Assembly (NCBI RefSeq): GCF_023898315.1
Contig: NC_064614.1
Location: forward strand, 704,988,720-705,052,719
DNA: 64,000 nucleotides
Source: Schistocerca nitens
Lineage: Eukaryota; Arthropoda; Insecta; Orthoptera; Acrididae
Direction: 5' to 3'
In this document: positions 31,290-42,180 of the stretch, piece by piece
Numbering within the stretch: position 1 is the first letter of the stretch
Layout of the letters: every line of letters begins with the position of its first letter
The notes under the pieces: model-generated
What the model was told of the DNA's origin: nothing
Databases searched by the model: none
What the model saw: only the letters and a program-made list of their open reading frames with translations
Position numbers and translations under genes: made by a program

Positions 31290-32606
31290 TTGTGTATAAA
31301 AGCCACACAGTTGACATTAAAATTCTCAGGAGGTTTCCAGTTTCCCATCCAACTTTGGACTTTTTGGTAAGACCGCAATGAATGATGATGTGCAGCATCT
31401 AGTGTAGGTGGCAACTGTGCAAGATTCAGTTTGCTTTTTGTGGCAGGACTTGGCGAATAGCTGGTACCGCAAATGGTCTAGTGTGTGGGAACTGCTGACA
31501 CCTCCACTATACAATGCGATAGTAAACTGTTCTGTTGCTGTTATTATTTCTTCATGGGTAGCATGTGGTTTATTGAACGTGCAAAGCGCTGAGGTTAGGT
31601 GTTCATTTTTCGCAACAATATTGCAGCACTTAATTTTTCCTTGGCCAAAAAAAGCGGATGTTGTATCACATCCGCTAAAGGCATGAGTGAACAGAATATA
31701 TTCACTGTCAAACTTGTAAGATGCAGTGGAAAACCACTGGCCTCTGCATTTCCTCTTCCTGGCTTTAAGAAAAATAAGTTTTCAATGCCTTGCCCCAAAC
31801 CGGTCATGAGCACAAGCAGGTCAACATCTTCTCTACAATGACAACACTTCCAAAATCTTTGGTTCTTGAAATGACAGATGTTACAATCATAATGTCAGCA
31901 TCTTCTTGTGCCTGGTGCACTTCAACGCTACATTCCAGAAATTCCTTTTTAAGAAGTGTGATCAAACGCATCTTGTTTCTTTCGTTGTACAAGAACTTGT
32001 CCTGAGGGACTTGGTTCACCATCTCTGATTCAACCACAACGTCAACCGAAGAATGTTTTTTGGACCTATGAATCCTCTCAGCACTCTTTGTGCTACATTT
32101 GTCTCCTTCACATGGGTACCCATCAAATACAATAGCAAATTAAGATCCAAATTGACATTGCAGGTAAGAAACATAGCATTGTGCTATTGACTTGAAGCAA
32201 ACATTTTGAGTCCAAGTCACTTTGTGGATAAGGTACCCTCCATCAAAATTTCGTTTGGCATATGGCAGTCATAACTGCTTGGTTAAAAAGTCATCAGAAT
32301 TCCCTTTTGCACATAAGAAGCATTTCTCTTTGAACTTGAACTGACCTTTTTCCTGCGACCGACGTAGCACGCCTGTTAGTTCCTGAGGATGTCAAAGGCT
32401 AGCTGCTATCAATCTCTCATTAATGTACTTCTTGTAGCATGCTTCATGTTCCATCATTTCACTGAGCATTTTCAAAAAACGGGTGTGAGCAGACTCCCTG
32501 CGTTTAGCACTACAATCGATAAGTGTGCTCAGTCCTTTCTTTTTCTCATTGCATCCACCACTCACCACAGTTTTTCGCAAATGAAGCACAAATTCATGTC
32601 AGACAT
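31290..32606 (-). pseudogene. Zinc-finger / FEN-XPG-like nuclease gene of the long-TIR element, decayed
   Basis: About 430 codons in several frames. Minus-strand order: MSDMNLCFICEK (32606) starting a Cys finger; CNEKKKGLSTLIDCSAKRRE; HEACYKKYINERLI; QFKFKEKCFLCAKGNSDDF (second Cys pair, ~32290-32335); FAIVFDGYP (first Asp, ~32110-32140); a basic STKSAERIHRSKKHSS; FLYNERNKMRLITLL; QEDADIMIV (second Asp, ~31885-31915); SVVIV then EDVDLLVLM (acidic pair, ~31790-31840); HAFSGCDTTSAFFGQGK (~31625-31685); LDHLRYQLF; and LPPTLDAAHHHSLRSYQKVQ ending SWMGNWKPPENF (~31330-31420). VFDG, D-A-D, EDxD and GCD...GxGK in this order match the PIN/FEN 5'-nuclease pattern, where GCDY..GIG forms the helical DNA clamp. 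At least four frame breaks and stops, so inactive. I recognise the protein family as common and uncharacterised in arthropods, from memory. Confidence 0.65.
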
Positions 32607-32942
32607 ACTTATTTTCAGCACCACAACATATACTGAATGGAAGCGACTCCAAACTGTAGGACCCTTATTGTTGTGTGCTAATAGCTGTCAGCGTGCTGTG
32701 AACAATCACTAGAGATAATTGCCTTCCGCCCACCAAAGAATAAATACGCTTTTGTCCGCTAAAGAACAATTCCTACATACTTTTTCTTATAACGGATCAT
32801 TAACGTCAATCAACTGTAGAAAATGTACGGCACCTGCATGCAATCATATTACATATTGTAACACAAATAATCTTCACGCAATCCGATGTGAATGTGTTCG
32901 TAGTTACTGAATATGATGCTGTTTGTCCTGGCCCTGCAGCAG

Positions 32943-33393
32943 AGTGAGATGGTAAATTCCAATGAATAACATGATGAGTAATATGTTTATACCGCACAAA
33001 TAGAAACTGAAATAAGAGTGTTCAAAAATTAGGTAATTTGCCACTTTGCTTGAAATTCGAAAAATTGGTATTTTTTGACGCGCTGTAGCGCCTTAGATAT
33101 TGGGAGTAGAAAAAAATGGTAAAAATCAAATTTGTTGAGAATTTTGTGCTCTTTAAAAAAGAAAATAGACGTCAAAGCGATAGGAGCAAATGAAATTGAG
33201 ATATTTTGAAAAACCAGAAAAAGTCCGAAATTTTTGAAGTTTTTTGACTACAGAACGTTTTCCCAAGAGAAATTTTGTTGGCAAAACTTGGTTTTCTAAC
33301 CTTTCCAACCTTATGAACGAGTTAAAAAAATAAAATCTTCTACCCCACCTTTTGCAAGGTACAGGCTTTTTTTCTGACAGTTTCACTGGACTA
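32943..33393 (-). repeat. Right long terminal inverted repeat
   Basis: Reverse complement of the left arm, ending ACTGGACTA at 33393. It contains the matching GCGCTGTAGCGCC near 33080-33093. Confidence 0.93.
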
Positions 33394-34219
33394 CAAATAA
33401 GAACACACTTAATAGTTTTAAAAGTGTGAGGAGCCTTATGAGTTCCACTTTCAATGAGGGCTCAACATGTGTGGCACTCCTGAAGCACTTAATGAAGATA
33501 TTGGTAATTGGGAGCAGACTAAACATTTTGTTACATGCAGGACATTTGAAATAGAATACAAAGTTTGTTTGTGGCATGCAGGCAGGCAGATCCATTGCAG
33601 GGGATGGAAGTCTTCATGTATATACTGTGGGTAATTGGGTTACAGAAACATGCTGACATGACCCTGGAAAAAGTTGTCTTTTGAGTAATATTTTGCTGTA
33701 TGGTACTTACTTTATTTTTTTATTCAACTCAAGAATCTTTACATATTGTGTGATATAGTATTGCGCGTGTGTGCGCATGCACGTGTGGCCCACTCCTCTA
33801 ACACCCCCACCCCATACACACACACACACACACACACACTTTAAATATAATATTGTAAAAACTAAAATAAATTAATTTTTGCCTCTTTTTACAGTTTTAG
33901 TATCTCAAGTTTCACATGATCTAAAAATTTTGCCATTTGAAATAGAAGCAGTGAGTTAAAAAGTTCCTTAGGGATTTTTTTAAACAGGGGGAATGAAAAA
34001 ATAGCTGCCATGTCACAAAACTCAGAAATTTTTTGACAATAGACATTGAAAATAACTTATTTTCACTGAAAAAAAATTCAGATTAGATTGGAATACTCAC
34101 AAAGATAGTTATATAAATGTATAAAAGTGTCACCCAGTAGCTGTATTACTGAATAAGTCTTTTTAGCAAAGTTAGTGTGCAAATTTATTAAAATATGCCA
34201 ATGAAATGAAACTACTCTA
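33394..34219. other. No gene; (CA)n microsatellite at 33815-33839
   Basis: AT-rich. The CA run follows a GTGTGTGCGCATGC-type stretch near 33760-33785. No protein resemblance. Confidence 0.5.
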
Positions 34220-35080
34220 TAAGAAAGGATAAGGTAATATATGAGTAATTATCATCCTATCTCTCTGCTTCTTTGAATATAGCAGATGCTAACCGGAACC
34301 CAAATTTTAATGTAACCAGAACCATCTTAGGCTCCAGGAAGGAAAAATTCTGCAGACGTCATAAGTAAATTTGTTAACAAGAGTAGCATCTCACTAGATG
34401 AGAATTATTAAGTGACAGGAATGTTACGTGAACTCACAAAGGCCTTTGACTCTGTAAATCACACCTTGCTAATCTGCAGACCATAGTTCACATACAGTAG
34501 GAACCACCTTTTGTAACAGACTTCCATCTGACCTCCAAGACAGCTAATTTACGCACCTTAAAAAATAAATTCAAGCATTTATTAATAGAGGAAAGCTGTT
34601 ATCCAGTAGAAGATTTCAGTTTGTGATCTCCCTTTGTAAAACAGTCTATATGTGATAAGTTTGTTTTTGCAACAGAAAAACGATAATTTCTGATCTTCAC
34701 ACACTATAGCAATGTAGGCATTTATATTTCAAGTTGTAAAATCAGTTGTAAAGTCTCTCTGTAAAACAGTGTATATAGCATAAGTTTGTTTTCGCAACAG
34801 AAAATGATAATTTTAACAAGCAAATAAACAAGTGTGCTACAGCGGCTTATTTCATACCTATTTAACAGATGATAAAGAGTAATTTCTCAAATGCAGCAAA
34901 TTATACTACAAAATGGAGAATAGTAATACAAGGTGTCCTTGAAGACTCTTGAGACCTTTTCTCTTTCTGTTCTTTGTCAGCGATTTGCCCATCAATTTTA
35001 GCTCGCCATCAGTTCTGTTTGCAGATTACACATCTGCTTTGATTGAAAATTATGAAGCAGAAAAAAATTCATGACTGAAT
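34220..35080 (+). pseudogene. LINE reverse transcriptase remnant
   Basis: Jockey/CR1-like RT on the plus strand, heavily decayed. Readable blocks in order: NYHPISLL (about 34245-34270); VISKFVNKSSISLDENY; LTKAFDSVNHTLL (the palm A motif, about 34435-34475); GVLEDS/LRPFLFLFFVSDLPIN, equivalent to GVPQGSILGPLLFL (about 34930-35000); and SVLFADYTSALIENY, the YADD box degraded to FADY (about 35010-35050). Many stops between blocks. 5' and 3' ends are not resolved. Confidence 0.75.
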
Positions 35081-35447
35081 CATTAATCTACATGATGGAT
35101 TAGTAACATAGTTTCAGTGAAACAGATTTTTATTGTGAATTGTGTTTTATTTGTCTCACAACATACATAATCTAAACCATTTGATACAGGTACAGGAGAC
35201 ACATCAAATTGTGATAAAATTTCACCATAAACAGAGAACAGTCGAGGTTAACAAACAGCATCATAACAACAATACAGTTCTGTTATATATACCTCAAATT
35301 ATCATTTCATCCTCTATGAATTCTTCTATTGAATAGTAGCATTTCTCCCACAGAATCTGCTGTAGCCTCATTTTTAAAATTTCTGGTTTCATACACTGCT
35401 GGCCACCGTAAATGCAACACCAAGAAAGACAAGAGGTAGCACAACAA

Positions 35448-35592
35448 GATTTATTTTGTAGATAACATGTTGACCAAGTATCAAATGATTACGTTTACAG
35501 ATGTCTGTGACATGTGGTTAGATTTATTTTGTAGATAACATGTTGACCAAGTATCAAATGATTACGTTTACAGACGTCTGTGACATGTGGTT
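35448..35592 (+). repeat. 73-bp tandem duplication inside the Tc1 element
   Basis: Two direct copies start GATTTATTTTGTAGATAACA at 35448 and 35521 and run to CATGTGGTT. They differ at one position (A/C near 35501 versus 35574). It lies between the transposase stop and the left terminus, i.e. in the 3' untranslated part. Confidence 0.95.
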
Positions 35593-35602
35593 CCTGCCAG
35601 AA

Positions 35603-36643
35603 TCAGTAGCCAGAGTAGCCGCCATTGTTGGAGATCACCGCTGCCACACGTCTCGGCATTGAGTCAAAGAGACGTTGGATGTGTTCCTGGGGTACAGCAG
35701 CCCAAGCAGCTTCCACACGTTGCCAGAGATCATCTGGTGTGGCAACTGGGGATGTAATCTGGGTCACTCGTTGAGCAACCATGGACCACATGTTTTCTAT
35801 CGGCGAAAGATCCAGAGAGCGAGCCGGCCAGGGAAGCAATTCAATCTGGTTATTGACGAAGAACCTTTGGACAATGCGTGCCACGTGTGGTCGCGCATTA
35901 TCCTGTTGAAATATGACTGTGGCCGAGCCCTGAAGGTAAGGAAGGACAACTGGCTCCAGAACCTCGGATATGTAGCGCCGGCTATTTAAAGTACCGGCAA
36001 TGCGTACTAGAGGCGTGCGAGAGTAGTATCCAATACCGCCCCATACCATAATACCCAGTGCAAGACCAGTGTGGCGGTGCATAATGCAGTTGTCCAGCAT
36101 CCTCTCTCCACGGTGTCTCCACACTCGAATCCGACCATCGTGGTGCTGCAGACAGAAGCGTGCCTCGTCAGTAAAGACAACGTCATTCCATTCTGCCATC
36201 CACATCCGTCTGTCATCACACCATTGGCGACAGAGACGTCTGTGGTTCTGCGTCAATGGTAGACGAAGCAATGGACGTCTTGCGGACAGACCACTCTGCT
36301 GTAAACGGCGTTGAATGGTACGCGCAGACACTGGATGATGCGTTACAGACGCAGTGTGCTGTGCTATGGTTCGGGATGTCACTGAGCGATCCGTCACTGC
36401 CATGTGCACAATTTGCCTATCAGCACGTGCAGTGGTGCACCGAGGTGAATGCGATCGACCACGTCGGTCCGTCGTACCCTCCTGCATCCAACGGTCACAT
36501 ATCCGCATTACAGTTGTTTGGTTTCGTCCAACACGACTAGCGATTTCTCTGTATGATAATCCACAATCTCGGTAAGCCGCTATCCTTCCTCTGTCGAACT
36601 CGGATACTTGATCAAAAGATGTTCGCTGTTGTCTACGAGGCAT
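35603..36643 (-). CDS. Tc1-type transposase, DD34E, intact
   Basis: 346 residues from MPRRQQRTSFDQ. An in-frame ATG 18 codons upstream exists, but this start gives the usual family N-terminus. Residues ~10-60 form the first helix-turn-helix (RIAAYRDCGLSYREIASRVG, then RNQTTVMRICDRW). RRGRS at 60-64 is the GRPR-like hook. Residues ~70-120 form the second helix-turn-helix (SARTIQRRLQQSGL). The catalytic core has TDEARF with D159, GIMVWGGI at 197-204, FQQDNARPH with D248, and LSPIENMW with E283. Exactly 34 residues separate D248 and E283. Length is normal for Tc1 (340-345). One oddity is SLDLSPIE where SPDLSPIE is usual (Leu277). It would excise and insert the element at TA sites in the nucleus. 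No stop or frameshift is present. Confidence 0.95.
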   Translation of the reverse strand: MPRRQQRTSFDQVSEFDRGRIAAYRDCGLSYREIASRVGRNQTTVMRICDRWMQEGTTDRRGRSHSPRCTTARADRQIVHMAVTDRSVTSRTIAQHTASVTHHPVSARTIQRRLQQSGLSARRPLLRLPLTQNHRRLCRQWCDDRRMWMAEWNDVVFTDEARFCLQHHDGRIRVWRHRGERMLDNCIMHRHTGLALGIMVWGGIGYYSRTPLVRIAGTLNSRRYISEVLEPVVLPYLQGSATVIFQQDNARPHVARIVQRFFVNNQIELLPWPARSLDLSPIENMWSMVAQRVTQITSPVATPDDLWQRVEAAWAAVPQEHIQRLFDSMPRRVAAVISNNGGYSGY

Positions 36644-36939
36644 AACTGATCGTCTTGTGAAACAACCACAAGGTAAACACACGTGCCGAACGTACACTCG
36701 TCTAAATCGCCAAGCCTTAAATGGCGCTATGAGGTGGCGCCACAGGCGCGCGTGATGTGCGTCTGCGCTGAAATTCTAATCAGTTGCATATATCATCGCT
36801 GCAAACCCATGGTGTAAATTTCACTTGATTCGGATGCTTCCTTCGGGGTGTTGCATTTACGGTGGCCAACAGTGTATTAAATATGTTTTTGCCCATTAAT
36901 TAGTTATATATTGTCATCCCCATATAGTGTGGACTCTGT

Positions 36940-38090
36940 GCATATAATTTCAACTGGTGTGTGGGTAGCATAAAGTGTTTTCATGTTTTGTGTTATTTAT
37001 GTGGTTAAAATGATTCTCCTCAAATAATTTTTGTCTGCTGTGTAGAAAGATTATAATTTCATAAATGTATAGGGAGGGAACATTTAGGCTTTGTAGTTTC
37101 CAAAATAATGGGCAACAAGACTCTGTTTGCTGTGCAGTACAAATGTATCGGGCAATTTTTTTTCCAGTTTCAGTATACAAGATACACTACTTGAACTTCC
37201 CCAGAAAATTATACCATAGCTAGTTACAGATTCAAAATAACTACGATAAGCAGTTTTTTGTGTACTCAAGTCAGTGAAATTTGCTATTATTTGCACTGAA
37301 AATGCAAAACTGCTTAGTTTATTTGATAGGAAGTCAGCATGTGTATTCCAACTTCAGTTTTTGTCCACATTTAATCCCAGGAATTTGACCTTGTCAACTT
37401 CTTTCATAGGTTGATGGTTATGTTGTATTTTAAGTTCCACAAATTTTGAGTGTTTGGTTTTGAAATGTACCATATGGGTTTTTGCAATGTTCAGTTTCTA
37501 CCCATTTACCTGGAACCAGTTTTCTAAGGTAGTGTGCTTACAGTGGGTCTCGAAATTTTTTCTGCATCGTCATCTTCAGTTAAAACAGAAGTATCATCTG
37601 CAAACAGAACTGATGGGGAAGTGTACGTATGATGTTAGCCAATTTAGAGCATTGTCCTTAATCCCATATTTGTCTGATTTGTAGGTAAGCAAGTCACGGG
37701 TCACAATGTCAGATGCTTTTGTGAGATCACAGAAGATACCTGCAACTTTACTCCTCTGAACCAATGATTGGCCTATCTTTCCAATAAAGTTATTCACTAC
37801 ACCCAGAGTGTTTTTTCCAGGTTGAAATCCAAATTGGTTACTTATAATAATATCATTTTTTACAATAAAGTTTTTGATCTGGTTTCCAGCTACTTTCTCT
37901 AACATGACTGGAAGAATAGAAATAGGCTGATAGTTTCCCACGTCTTCCCTCGACCCTTTCTGGAACCAGAGATCTGACTTCGGCATACTTCAAAACATCG
38001 GGAAAGAATCCCTGCTCAAAAGACTCATTGAATATTTTAGTCAGGGGAGTTGCTATTATGCCACACACTGTTTTGATCATTTCTGTGGGT
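36940..38090 (-). pseudogene. Jockey/CR1-like LINE reverse transcriptase, decayed
   Basis: Minus-strand order: GFFPDVLKYAEVRSLVP (38010); NYQPISILPVMLEKVAGNQI (about 37890-37945); QFGFQPGKNTLGVVNNFIGK (37790-37840); FCDLTKASDIV (palm A, degraded FLDLSKAFDTV, ~37715); the YADD region is lost; then a C-terminal part with TDLSTQKTAYRSYFESVTSY and GIIFWGSSSS (37190-37270), LYIYEIIIFLHSRQ near 37050, and HINNTKHENTL (36960-37000). That C-terminal order is typical of Jockey-group LINEs. A deletion removed roughly the middle of the RT between 37594 and 37300. Stops throughout. Confidence 0.8.
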
Positions 38091-38331
38091 ATCCCAACTC
38101 ACCCTAACTGACTCCAAACAACTCGAAACTACCATACTGCACAGTTTCAGACCCAAGAATCAAAATATCAAGAACTTAAAACCAACCATAAAAAGGAGGA
38201 CATAGTGCAAGTAGAATGTCAAATTCCTAGGATTAAATAAGGCAATAATTTAAATTGTAAGATGACTAGCAAGGTTTTCAATCTTGCTTGTGAAACAAGT
38301 AAATTAAACATTGGAAACTCCAGGTAGGAAT

Positions 38332-38634
38332 ATCAACAATGTAGCAAAAGACAGATTGCTGCTTACTGCAAAGAAGACACATCAAGTTGCAGATAGACAC
38401 AATTAAAAGACACATACAGCTTTTGGCCACAGCCCATCAGTAAAAGAGAGAGATAGACACACCATTCACATACACAAGGTGTCCTTGCTTGTTTGTGTGA
38501 ATGGTGTGTGTCCCTCTTTTACTGACGAAGACTGTGGCCGAAACCTATATGTAAGTGTCTTTTAATTATGCCTGTCTGCAACTTCACATTATATTTGCGG
38601 TAAGTAGGGATCTGTCTTTCTCTACATTGTTAAC
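38332..38634. repeat. Foldback repeat resembling two Penelope 3' tails
   Basis: Inverted arms of ~150 bp meet near 38475. The left arm has ACAATGTAGCAAAAGACAGA, GTTGCAGATAGACACAATTA and CTTTTGGCCACAG. The right arm is the reverse complement with scattered changes. The arm pattern (AGATTGCT.CTTAC...GTTGCAGATAG.CACAA) resembles the Penelope-like 3' end seen near 40080-40190 and 59165-59230. Confidence 0.8.
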
Positions 38635-39149
38635 AAATAAATTATATAGCTTTGCATTTGTAATGCAAATATTATTAATTGCCACAGATATGTGGTATTG
38701 GTAATAAAGTATGGCCTTGTTCTTGTAGGGAGCTTAAGTAATATATGTTGTATGTATAGAACCCTCAGAAAAAGTCATCATTAACTTGTGTTCTCTGCAT
38801 CCAATAGAATCACATCATCCATTATTTAAAAACCTAGACAGTGCTCTCCATGTTCACCTGAGCAATAATCAGTGGAAGATGTTTTGAAAGTCGAACAGAT
38901 AATTTAAGTGTAATGTCATTGAGCAGTAGCCCTGTTATGTAAATGTAACAGTTCATTCTTGGAAAAAACTTAATTGATTTTTGAAAACTACTCCATCACA
39001 TCGGCTGTAATTTTATATAAGTGCTTATGTTACTAATTTTTGAAATCTGTTCTGTGCCCATTTCTGATGATTAATAGGTGTATTTTATGAGTTGACTTAC
39101 TCACTGTTCATTATAAACTATCATAAATTTGTATACAGCTCAGTTTGTA

Positions 39150-39510
39150 ATGGAAGCTTGAAAAACTGAAGGTTTTATGGAATACATTTGGAATTTCTAC
39201 TTCAGCCTTGTATTATTTTTATGTGTATTCAAGTTTTTATTTGTGTCTTTTACATTCTTTCTCATATATTTGCAAGCCTTTGATATATAAATACTGTGAA
39301 ATGGGAGGATTGAAGACATTTCAAAGAGTGACCTCATAGAATCTGTTTGTTGAGTATATTTCATTGCTCTTAGAGGTCTTTTCTGAATCGAGAATCTCTC
39401 CGACTTATATAGCGTGTTTCCCTAGATTATAATTGCGTACTGAAGAATGCTGTGGAAGTAGGCAAATTAAGACAGAAGTCACAGGAACGTAGTTGGAATC
39501 ATTATATGAG
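39150..39510 (-). pseudogene. LINE reverse transcriptase C-terminal fragment
   Basis: Minus-strand reading FAYFHSILQYAIII, GNTLYKSERFSIQKRPLRAM and SSILPFHSIYISKACKYMRK. This is the post-palm region of Jockey-group LINEs, parallel to the C-terminal segment at 37050-37270. Stops are present and no tail is identified. Confidence 0.7.
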
Positions 39511-40055
39511 AACACTTAATCAGTCATGTAATAGATTTTATCCCATACCCTGACTGGACAGCTCCTGTAAAATTAAAATGTTTTTTGCACACAAATCTAC
39601 AACCCAGAATGAAGATTTCCAATATTATGTATGGTGTGTTTTTATATAAGTAAATGTGAAACTGATAATGATGTTGAGACTGATCATGAAGAGTATGCGT
39701 GTGTTTTACAAATAACCAACACAGCTGATCAAGAGGTTGATAAATTGTATGAAGATAGCAAAGAGCTTTACAACTTGACGAGATACTGAACATATACCCC
39801 TGTCAACATGAGAAATTTTTAATGTTAAAATGAGAAAAGGCAGTCAGGAAGACACGAAAGGAGTGTTTGAGCTGGAACTGATAATGAGAGAAAGGACTGT
39901 CTCATTTAATTTTGGCAATAGGCACCTTGGACATCCCTGCATTTAGAAGGGAACAGGCTACACATTATTAGCTTCTCCATGTTCCGGGAGTGCTGTTATC
40001 CCACAACTGTACATTCGATTAATGAAAATCCATTATAGTTGTTTTTGTGTCCTGT

Positions 40056-40080
40056 TATATATATATATATATATATATAT
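40056..40080. repeat. (TA)n microsatellite
   Basis: About 12 TA units immediately at the 3' end of the Penelope-like fragment. This may mark its insertion point. Confidence 0.92.
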
Positions 40081-40940
40081 CTCCAGAAGAGGATAGATTG
40101 GTAGTCACCGTATAGTAGAGTGGAGGTGTTGTGTCACAGACAGGCACAGCAAAAAGACTGCTAAACAGTAAGCTGTAAGCCAAAAAGCCGCCTCCTGAAG
40201 TAGATACACACATGACGACTGTCTGTGGCCACCAAGGTGAGACTACGAGCAATTGCACATAATGGAAGAAGCAGTCTGGTTAGTGGGGTTAAGTTGGAGG
40301 CTGGGGTGGGAAGGGGGAGGGATAGCAGGGCAGGGGCGGGTAATGGTAAAGTGCTGCATGTGGGAGCATACAGGGATGTGGTGGGGAGAGGGTAGAGCAG
40401 CTAGATGCATTTGGAAGGTTAGGCTGAGTGAGGGAGGGGGGGTGGAAAAGGAGAGAAGTAAAAAGACTGTGGGTGCATTGGAGGAATAGAAGGCTGTGTG
40501 GTACTGAAGTGAGAACAGGGAAGGGGAAGGTTAGGTGAAGGACAGTGATTAATGAAGCCTGAGGCGAGGGGCTTTACAGAAACATAGGATATGTATCAAT
40601 GAGAGTTCCCTCCTGTGCAATTCACTAAATCTGTTGTTGGTATGAAGGATCTAGATGGCACAGGCTGCGAAGCAGTCATTGAAGTGAAGAATCATCGTGC
40701 TCAGCAACTGGTGGCTCGGCTGTTTCTTGGCCACAGTTTGTTGGTGGCCATTTATGCGGACAGACAGCTTGTTGTTTGTCATCCACATTTAGAACACAGC
40801 ACAGTGGTTGGGACTTGGCTTGTAGGTCACATTACTGCTTTCAGAGATAGCCCTGCCTTTAAAGGGATAGGTGGTGCTTGTGACTGGCCTGGAGTAGGTG
40901 GTAGTGGGAGGATGAAAATCAGCTACTTTGAAACAATCCT
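40081..40940 (-). pseudogene. Penelope-like element 3' fragment (GIY-YIG end)
   Basis: The minus strand reads CDWPGVG-complement regions equivalent to the TYPIKG segment, then a degraded GIY-YIG core, then the FNDCFAA and IPTTDLV-like C-terminus (about 40620-40880). A G-rich plus-strand stretch (40270-40560) and the 3' untranslated end follow (ATAGATTGGTAGTCACCGTA, 40089 onward). The plus-strand open run at 40615-40971 is its antisense shadow. The RT part is missing. Confidence 0.7.
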
Positions 40941-41928
40941 CAGTTTTTCAGGGTTACAAAATCTTTGTTAAAGTTATGATTCATAGGGAAATTGGATTCA
41001 CTGGGAAGTAAGGGAAAACTTGGGGAAGTCTGAATGAGTGAGGGAATTTTGAGTTGCTCTAGGGTGAGTTGAAATGTCTGTTGATGCAAAGAAATGTCCT
41101 GAAACATTTTGTGAATATACTTTGAAATGGTTATGGAATCATGTAAGGAAAGAGGAACAAAAGCATTGAATTGTTGTAATGTTTGTAGTGTGACTGAGGC
41201 TACCTTGGCACATTTGCCAATCCTAGGAACCTTTGTTATTTTCAGTGTATTCTTGGGCTCCAGGTTCATTCCCCATTCCCTAAGAGTGAGAGTGTAATGT
41301 GCACATGAGAATTTGTCGCAAAGCTGTGAATTCATCATTCACAAAAAAGCAAAAGTGTTTTTGTTAGTTTTATAGGAAATACAAATACAGATACTTATTT
41401 GAACAAACATGATCTGTACATCAGCACTGAATGTTTACACTTTGCTTCTTTTGTTCTAATTTCAGTGCAACATAGACATTCTTGCAGTGTCATGCTTCAT
41501 TTTAACAATGATAATAGTGTGAAGAGCATCCAGTTTGAAACATAATGCGTCACTGCTGCCAAAGTTTATTGATACAAATTCCATTAACAACAATTTGAAA
41601 CATATTTTTGCAAGGTTTTCTCATATACTTGAGGTTATTGCTCAACAACACAGTATGGGACAGAATTGTGATGGAAGACAGTAACAAAGGAAGTTCCAGA
41701 GACAGCAAGACCTTATAATTTACAGACTTGTTAATTAAACAGTAAATCGAAGTTAAAATTTCTTGTAATCTCGTGAAAACTGCTAGAGTAAAACTTGCTC
41801 TCACATATGAAAAATGGTTCTGGAATTTCAGCTTTGATATCTCAGGGAGATCTTTTGATGACACAAATTACTAACTTGCTCATCTTCTTACACTTTTTAG
41901 GTGCTGATTTTCATCTGCTAATTCATAC
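40941..41928. other. Two unassigned minus-strand open runs
   Basis: Minus-strand open runs of 132 codons (40940-41338) and 104 codons (41550-41864) have mixed, protein-like composition but no motif I recognise. The first follows directly upstream of the Penelope fragment in the same orientation. They could be relics of another transposon or chance. Confidence 0.3.
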
Positions 41929-42180
41929 CAAGGGCACCCACACAATAGTTTTTAGGGGTGGCCTAGACCTTGGGGTATGGAGTATTTTTAGTAACCTAGG
42001 AAATGAGTGGTGACTTCTAAGTAGCCATAAAAAAGTTCCATCTCCAACTCTGTTGATAACCATCTTCTAAATCATTTTCTCGAAAGAAAAACACCTGACC
42101 ACAGAAAATTTTTTACCTTTCAGTGAAATCTGGGGAAGGGGGGCCATGGCCCATCTTGACCCCCGGTATGGGCACCCTTG
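41929..42180. mobile_element. Non-autonomous hAT-like MITE
   Basis: A 252-bp element with ends CAAGGGCACCCACAC and, reverse-complemented, CAAGGGTGCCCATAC. It is flanked by 8-mers ATTCATAC (41921-41928) and CTTCATAC (42181-42188), a 7-of-8 target duplication as expected for hAT elements. No coding capacity. Confidence 0.8.

Larger units (their letters stand above)
30446..33393 (-). mobile_element. Long-inverted-repeat DNA transposon with nuclease-like gene (Academ-like?)
   Basis: A 2948-bp element bounded by inverted repeats of about 440 bp starting TAGTCCAGT (30446-30887 and 32943-33393, roughly 85-90% identical). It is flanked by CAA at 30443-30445 and 33394-33396, a possible 3-bp target duplication. 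If TA is counted as target instead, the element is 30448-33391. The interior holds one decayed minus-strand gene (31290-32606) with zinc-finger and FEN/XPG-like motifs, plus a SINE inserted at 31075-31222. An XPG-type nuclease, Cys-rich fingers and 3-4-bp target duplications are, to my knowledge, features of the Academ superfamily. There is no room here for the helicase part of classical Academ proteins. Classification is inferred; TIRs and gene are seen. Confidence 0.7.
35394..36874 (-). mobile_element. Complete Tc1-family transposon
   Basis: A 1481-bp element flanked by TA on both sides (35392-35393 and 36875-36876). The terminal inverted repeats start CACTGCTGGCCACCGTAAAT and, at the other end, CACTGTTGGCCACCGTAAAT; they differ at one base over 28. 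It contains a single uninterrupted transposase gene on the minus strand. The coding part is rich in CpG, unlike the older relics around it. Intact frame, near-identical termini and CpG retention all indicate a recent insertion. Confidence 0.95.

Noticed and set aside
35675-36575. Several plus-strand open runs of 60-100 codons
   Set aside because: Antisense shadows of the intact Tc1 transposase gene.
40615-40971. 118-codon plus-strand open run that looks protein-like
   Set aside because: Antisense of the Penelope GIY-YIG region; the minus strand gives the family motifs.
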